A DNA stretch of 8,879 nucleotides from Bacillota bacterium. GTDB lineage: Bacteria; Bacillota; Dethiobacteria; DTU022. Positions 5,893 through 8,879 of the stretch are shown here, in pieces. Every line of letters starts with the position of its first letter. Position 1 is the first letter of the stretch. The stretch is from the NCBI GenBank assembly GCA_012727685.1, contig JAAYGO010000288.1:1-8879 (forward strand). Reading direction: 5' to 3'. The notes under the pieces are model-generated. The model had not been told where the DNA came from, ran no database searches, and worked only from the letters and a program-made list of their open reading frames with translations. The position numbers were made by a program, and so were the translations under genes.

Positions 5893-5922
5893 ATTATATG
5901 GCACTGCCATATAAAGTGTTCA
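5893..5922 (-). promoter_or_regulatory. Candidate promoter overlapped by a perfect palindrome
   Basis: Arms TTATATGGCA (5894-5903) and TGCCATATAA (5905-5914) form a perfect palindrome around one central base. On the minus strand its right side contains TATAAT (5893-5898). Two readings are possible: sigma-A, TGAACA (5917-5922)-N18-TATAAT; or sigma-E, GAACACT (5915-5921)-N14-CATATAAT (5893-5900), matching 5 of 7 and 7 of 8 consensus bases. The palindrome could be a repressor site over the -10. It would drive the small membrane protein gene and perhaps spoVM. Confidence 0.45.
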
Positions 5923-6054
5923 TCCGGGGGGTCTCTATGGCATCCAGAGCGAAGCAAAGGATCTCCAAAGCGGCTGCCGCATTTTCAGAATAGACTACCA
6001 TTCCCCCGCGGGCGGGGGCACCATCAGAAAGACGAAAATGTCGCCATTCCAAAT

Positions 6055-6094
6055 CCCCTCTCCACCCTTTGGGGGGAGAGGGACAGGGTGAGGG
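6055..6094. repeat. Dispersed GC-rich repeat, copy B
   Basis: The second copy of the element at 5364-5402. A further GC-rich hairpin, CCCCCG (6003-6008) with CGGGGG (6013-6018), lies 40 bases before it. Apart from these, the stretch 5923-6164 shows no gene that I would support; an open frame on the minus strand there is repeat sequence. Confidence 0.55.
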
Positions 6095-6164
6095 CGCCAT
6101 CGGGAGACATGATAACGCTTATATTCTTGTTGCTTTGAACCATTAAAATCATACCTTCGAACCC

Positions 6165-6193
6165 TTGCACAGACCCGCGATTTATGCTAATAT
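6165..6193 (+). promoter_or_regulatory. Sigma-A promoter of tRNA-Leu
   Basis: TTGCAC (6165-6170), a 17-base spacer and TAATAT (6188-6193), with TGC before the -10. Transcription would begin near 6200, about 11 bases before the tRNA. Confidence 0.75.
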
Positions 6194-6210
6194 AACTTCA
6201 CAACAAACGT

Positions 6211-6296
6211 GCCGAAGTGGCGGAATTGGCAGACGCACACGACTCAAAATCGTGCGCCCTCCGGGCATGTGGGTTCAACTCCCACCTTCGGCACCA
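6211..6296 (+). tRNA. tRNA-Leu (anticodon CAA)
   Basis: 86 bases including an encoded CCA. The acceptor arm GCCGAAG (6211-6217) pairs perfectly with CTTCGGC (6286-6292). The anticodon stem CACGA/TCGTG encloses loop CTCAAAA, so the anticodon is CAA and reads UUG. The long variable arm (GCCC-TCC-GGGC) is typical of leucine tRNAs. The T arm is GTGGG-TTCAACT-CCCAC; discriminator A. It has its own promoter and terminator. Its 3' end is duplicated 301 bases downstream, marking it as a likely integration site. Confidence 0.97.
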
Positions 6297-6339
6297 TTGA
6301 TTAAAGGCTTCCCGGGTTGGGGGAAGCCTTTACATTTTA
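6285..6339 (+). repeat. Direct repeat copy 1: tRNA-Leu 3' end plus terminator (att-like)
   Basis: From CCTTCGGCACCATTGAT to about CATTTTA. It includes the last 12 bases of the tRNA and the terminator hairpin. The near-identical copy 2 starts at 6586. A repeat that covers a tRNA 3' end is the usual mark of site-specific integration by a tyrosine integrase. Confidence 0.75.
6303..6338 (+). terminator. Intrinsic terminator of tRNA-Leu
   Basis: An 11-base perfect stem, AAAGGCTTCCC (6303-6313) with GGGAAGCCTTT (6321-6331), has a 7-base loop and is followed by ACATTTT. Confidence 0.8.
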
Positions 6340-6377
6340 TGCCAAGTTTTTTCAAGAAAGGTCTTCTAGACCTGGTA

Positions 6378-6584
6378 CTATTCGCCACATTCACCATGAT
6401 GTTGATGTTTATGACAAATCGAACCTGTGGATTTTAATGTGCCCAGCAGGTACGCTTCTACCGCTGCTTTTGCATTACCGCTTGCTCCGACGATTACCTC
6501 AATGTCTTTTTCATTGAAGATATTAACAGCACCACCGCCCATGCCGCCCGATATAACTACATTAACTCCCATTTCTAGTTCAGT
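6378..6584 (-). pseudogene. Truncated NifX/NifB-type iron-molybdenum cofactor protein (C-terminal part)
   Basis: About 69 codons remain. GVNVVISGGMGGGAVNIF, then IEVIVGASGNAKAAVEAYL and GTLKSTGSIC, then a His/Cys-rich tail (HKHQHHGECGE) match the dinitrogenase iron-molybdenum cofactor domain (NifX/MTH1175-like), normally about 110-125 residues. The N-terminal 45-55 residues are missing. The homology stops just where tRNA repeat copy 2 begins (6586), and the frame then runs meaninglessly through that repeat. The ATG at 6572 is internal to the domain and lacks a clear ribosome site. Intact relatives bind or carry metal clusters, and small stand-alone ones are common in anaerobes. This copy is most likely dead. 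Confidence 0.75.
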
Positions 6585-6585
6585 G

Positions 6586-6640
6586 CCTTCGGCACCATTG
6601 ATATTAAAGGCTTCCCAGGTTGGGGAAGCCTTTTCATTTA
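6586..6640 (+). repeat. Direct repeat copy 2: tRNA-Leu 3' end plus terminator (att-like)
   Basis: CCTTCGGCACCATTGAT is identical to copy 1. AT is then inserted, and AAAGGCTTCCC (6606-6616) and GGGAAGCCTTT (6623-6633) recur with small changes in the loop and tail. The rest of the tRNA is absent, so this is not a second tRNA gene. The hairpin could still terminate plus-strand transcription. Confidence 0.75.
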
Positions 6641-6733
6641 ATAATTTGTGCCGGATTTGTGCCGATTTTTTTTAAATATTTTTGCGCCTAAAATCTCTGC
6701 CGCTGAAACACCTTCTCCAAAATACTGGTATGG
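6638..6733 (-). pseudogene. Possible tyrosine integrase C-terminal remnant
   Basis: A minus-strand frame of about 31 codons reads YQYFGEGVSAAEILGAKIF and ends KKNRHKSGTNY before a TAA (6638-6640) that lies at the edge of repeat copy 2. An alanine-rich helix followed by a basic tail ending SGTN is typical of tyrosine integrases of Bacillota elements, whose genes often end at the tRNA-side att site. The frame is closed by a TAG just upstream and no catalytic residues survive, so the assignment is tentative. Nothing else convincing is visible in 6734-6900. Confidence 0.35.
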
Positions 6734-6903
6734 CTACTCAAAGGTGTTAATGGATAAAAAACTCGCCCCCGTTTGGATGAGGCTGTTTCATCCCTTTTAT
6801 ACTCTTTTCCCGGAAAAGCCCACAAACCGCGGTTGATTTACACCGCCCCCACTTTTGGGACGAATCTTGCCCACAATTCTCGAAACTTTATGCCGCCTCC
6901 AAT

Positions 6904-6930
6904 GAGTCAAAGTCACCGTCCCCTTGACTC
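6904..6930. repeat. 27-base palindromic repeat, copy 1 (REP-like)
   Basis: Arms GAGTCAA and TTGACTC flank the core AGTCACCGTCCCC. It differs from copy 2 (8806-8832) at two of 27 positions. The two copies, in the same orientation, bracket the acyl-CoA ligase gene. The form resembles REP-type palindromes mobilised by RAYT transposases, but no such transposase is in the window. Confidence 0.6.
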
Positions 6931-6954
6931 GCTTCCCCTTGACTCGCTTGACTC
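6920..6954. repeat. 15-base tandem repeat at the ligase 3' end
   Basis: CCCCTTGACTCGCTT occurs twice head to tail (6920-6934, 6935-6949), followed by a partial third unit GACTC. It overlaps the right arm of the palindrome and reaches into the ligase stop codon. Confidence 0.7.
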
Positions 6955-8500
6955 ACCTGTATAGCTTCCTCAGTTCGGCTTTAGAAATCTTGCCAACAGA
7001 ATTTTTAGGAAGTTCATCTAAAAAAGTTATTTTTTTCGGTCTCTTAAAACCAGCTAGCCTCTGCCTGCAAAAATCCATAATATCTTGCTCGGATACTTTA
7101 TTCTTATAATGAGGCTTTAAGGAAACTATAGCCCTAACCGATTCTCCCCATTCTTTATCAGGAATACCAATAACAGCTACTTCTTTAACAGCCGGATGCT
7201 GATAAATAATGCTCTCAACTTCCCTGGAAGATACGTTTTCTCCCCCGCTAATAATAATATCTTTTTTACGATCTACATGGAAAATGTAACCGTCATCATC
7301 CCTGTACCCCAAATCCCCTGTATATAACCACCCATTTTTATATGTCTTTGCTGTCTCCTGAGGCATTTTCCAATATCCTAAAGAAACATTGTCTCCTTTT
7401 ACAATTATTTCTCCAACTTTTCCTGGAGGAAGCTCAACACCTTCATTGTCAACAATCTTAACCTCAACATTAATGCCATCTTTACCAACAGAACCAAGCT
7501 TTTCGGAAAGTGGACCATCCAAATGGTGCTCTGTGCCTGGGAAATTTGTGATCATACCAGCTTCAGTGCAACCTAAACCTGTATAAAAAATATGTTGGCC
7601 CAAAATGCTCATCGCTTCTTTAATCTGTTCAACTGTGCTGGGGGCCCCTGCATACATAAGAAAACGAAGACTACTTAAATCATAATCTTTTAAACCGGGG
7701 TGCGTAATCAGACGTTGAAGCATTGTAGGAACCAGGTTGAGAAAAGTAACTTTTTCTTTTTCAATGGTTTGCAGTATTTTTTCTGCGTCAAAACGGGGCA
7801 AAAGTATTGTCAACCCACTACGATAAAAATGCGTCGTAAGAGGCCAAAAACCGGCAATATGAAATAAGGGCAGAACTAATAAATTAATATCTTCTGGCAC
7901 AATGCGTTTTTCAATTATCGTAGAGTTTGTATTTGCAACAATATTCCGATGAGAAATCATAACTCCTTTAGGAATACCTGTAGTTCCGCTCGTATACAAA
8001 ATCATGAATAAATCATCCGGCTCTACCTGTGCATATGCACTTTCATAAGGGGCAATGTCTAAGAGAGAATTAAATGAGATAGTATTTTCGCGCTCCTTAC
8101 CTATAGTAATAATATGATTTGCATTCGGGACATAGCTTTTTTTGTTTTTTAGAATAACTTCAATTTGGTCTTCCAGAGCTTCATGGTAAATGAATGCAAT
8201 TGATTCAGAATGATTCAAATTATACGCAACTTCTGTTGCAGTGAGGCGAGCATTTATAGGAACGGCAACATAACCTCCCTTGGCAATAGCAAAATAAAAC
8301 TCGACGTACTCATGGCAATTATGTGCCATGATTGCTATCTTGTCACCCTTTTTAAGTCCCAAATGGTTTAAGGCGCTACATAATCTATTTGCTCGTTCAT
8401 CTATTTCGCTATATGTAAATCGTTTGTCACCGTCGATCAATCCCACCTTCCGGGGGTGCAATCGAGCATTTCGTTCTAATATATCTCTAACTGTCACCAA
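6953..8500 (-). CDS. Acyl-CoA ligase (AMP-forming, fatty-acid-CoA ligase type)
   Basis: 515 residues from the TTG at 8498-8500. This start has GGGGAGG 9 bases upstream and gives a typical family N-terminus (VTVRDILERNARLHP). An ATG at 8536 would add 12 residues but has no ribosome site. The enzyme activates a carboxylic acid with ATP to an acyl-AMP and transfers it to CoA, in the cytoplasm. Motifs: phosphate loop YTSGTTGIPKG (169-179), GLGCTEAG (308-315), YTGDLG with ribose-binding Asp396, hinge region VDRKKD with Arg411, and near the C-terminus VGKIS with catalytic Lys504. All key residues are present. Medium- or long-chain fatty acids are the likely substrates, but aryl acids or succinylbenzoate cannot be excluded. 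The gene is much more AT-rich than its neighbours and is flanked by palindromic repeats, suggesting acquisition. It is a single-gene unit. Confidence 0.93.
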   Translation of the reverse strand: MVTVRDILERNARLHPRKVGLIDGDKRFTYSEIDERANRLCSALNHLGLKKGDKIAIMAHNCHEYVEFYFAIAKGGYVAVPINARLTATEVAYNLNHSESIAFIYHEALEDQIEVILKNKKSYVPNANHIITIGKERENTISFNSLLDIAPYESAYAQVEPDDLFMILYTSGTTGIPKGVMISHRNIVANTNSTIIEKRIVPEDINLLVLPLFHIAGFWPLTTHFYRSGLTILLPRFDAEKILQTIEKEKVTFLNLVPTMLQRLITHPGLKDYDLSSLRFLMYAGAPSTVEQIKEAMSILGQHIFYTGLGCTEAGMITNFPGTEHHLDGPLSEKLGSVGKDGINVEVKIVDNEGVELPPGKVGEIIVKGDNVSLGYWKMPQETAKTYKNGWLYTGDLGYRDDDGYIFHVDRKKDIIISGGENVSSREVESIIYQHPAVKEVAVIGIPDKEWGESVRAIVSLKPHYKNKVSEQDIMDFCRQRLAGFKRPKKITFLDELPKNSVGKISKAELRKLYR

Positions 8501-8539
8501 TTTTAAATGCCTCCCCAAAAATTCTTTGCTAATCATTCT

Positions 8540-8573
8540 GTGACAGTCTAACCTACGTGACGTTCACTAACCT
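8540..8573 (-). promoter_or_regulatory. Duplicated operator-like motif at the ligase transcription start
   Basis: On the minus strand AGGTTAG-N5-GTCAC (8557-8573) is repeated as AGGTTAG-N3-GTCAC (8540-8554). The upstream unit also contains the small palindrome GTGA-N3-TCAC. It lies just downstream of the -10, over the likely start of transcription, where a repressor would block initiation. The regulator is unknown; none is encoded in the window. Confidence 0.4.
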
Positions 8574-8574
8574 T

Positions 8575-8604
8575 AGTATAATACTTATAACGAAAAGGTG
8601 TCAA
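8575..8604 (-). promoter_or_regulatory. Sigma-A promoter of the acyl-CoA ligase
   Basis: On the minus strand TTGACA (8599-8604, exact consensus), an 18-base spacer and TATACT (8575-8580). The leader to the TTG start is about 70 bases. It is the strongest promoter match in the window. Confidence 0.8.
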
Positions 8605-8805
8605 AAACAACAAGCTTCGCCTTAGTAATTGCAGACAGTTCCAGCGGTTCAACCATATAAGTTCCCGCTGTTCCTCGGTTACGTTCACCGACAGCTCGCG
8701 GAGACGGGGTGGGATGGTAAGATCAGTCGTCATCCATGCCGGGCAATAGCGTTAGTAATTCAAACTATCCATAATTGGTCAGAATGCTAGAGGGCTCAAA
8801 TACGT

Positions 8806-8832
8806 GAGTCAAAGTCAACGTCCCTTTGACTC
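8806..8832. repeat. 27-base palindromic repeat, copy 2 (REP-like)
   Basis: Arms GAGTCAAAG and CTTTGACTC flank TCAACGTCC. It matches copy 1 (6904-6930) at 25 of 27 positions. The surrounding stretch 8605-8879 holds no gene that I can support: one 61-codon frame lacks a ribosome site and runs over the ligase promoter. Confidence 0.6.
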
Positions 8833-8879
8833 AAAGCCGAGAACGGCACCGCATAGGATATAGAGAGCGATTCCCCATG

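Noticed and set aside
5894..6100. 68-codon minus-strand frame
   Set aside because: Its first third translates repeat copy B and its end lies in the palindrome; it has no ribosome site.
6165..6437. 90-codon plus-strand frame
   Set aside because: It runs through the tRNA-Leu gene and its terminator, so it cannot be a real coding region.
6752..6836. Small plus-strand frame starting MDKKLAPVW
   Set aside because: A weak ribosome site and no family; it lies in what looks like decayed island DNA.
8548..8733. 61-codon minus-strand frame upstream of the ligase
   Set aside because: It has no ribosome site, and its end overlaps the consensus promoter of the ligase and the operator-like repeats. Codon use in its first half looks coding, so it might be a remnant, but no family was recognised.
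1..8879. CRISPR array or toxin-antitoxin pair
   Set aside because: No regularly spaced direct repeats and no paired small genes of that kind were seen.

Overview
The window looks like chromosomal DNA from an endospore-forming member of the Bacillota (Firmicutes), most likely a clostridial lineage. Three things point there: an alpha/beta-type small acid-soluble spore protein gene with a matching sigma-G promoter, a 26-codon spoVM gene next to rpmB, and a ylbK-ylbL-coaD neighbourhood. Species cannot be told from the sequence alone.

Layout. Positions 1-878 hold the 3' part of a CapA-family metallophosphatase gene (+). It converges on a minus-strand pair at 934-2766: a patatin-like phospholipase (ylbK-type), then a membrane-anchored PDZ/Lon-type protease (ylbL/sepM-type). 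Next is a plus-strand gene for a membrane-anchored Mrr-type nuclease-fold protein (3015-3569), whose 3' end overlaps the 3' end of minus-strand coaD (3555-4049). A 350-base gap follows with two tandem hairpins, two intrinsic terminators facing opposite ways and a possible 16-codon ORF. Then come the spore protein gene (4399-4614, -), rpmB (4936-5127, +), an unidentified coding remnant, spoVM (5539-5619, -) and a small two-helix membrane protein (5674-5850, -) that may share a sigma-E-like promoter with spoVM.

Positions 5900-6950 are the disturbed part. A tRNA-Leu(CAA) gene with its promoter and terminator is followed by a second copy of its last 12 bases plus terminator, 301 bases further on. 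Between the copies lies only the C-terminal half of a NifX/NifB-type iron-molybdenum cofactor protein. Just beyond the second copy is a short reading frame resembling the tail of a tyrosine integrase. This looks like the wreck of one or more elements integrated at the tRNA.

Positions 6953-8500 (-) encode an acyl-CoA ligase. It is clearly more AT-rich than the housekeeping genes, has its own strong promoter with duplicated operator-like motifs, and lies between two near-identical 27-base palindromic repeats. It may be cargo of the decayed island, though that is inference.

Working together: ssp, spoVM and perhaps the small membrane protein belong to sporulation (forespore DNA protection and coat anchoring). 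coaD (CoA synthesis) and rpmB (ribosome) are housekeeping. The patatin, Lon-like protease and CapA-like protein act in or at the membrane or envelope. The acyl-CoA ligase consumes CoA to activate a carboxylic acid, probably a fatty or related acid.
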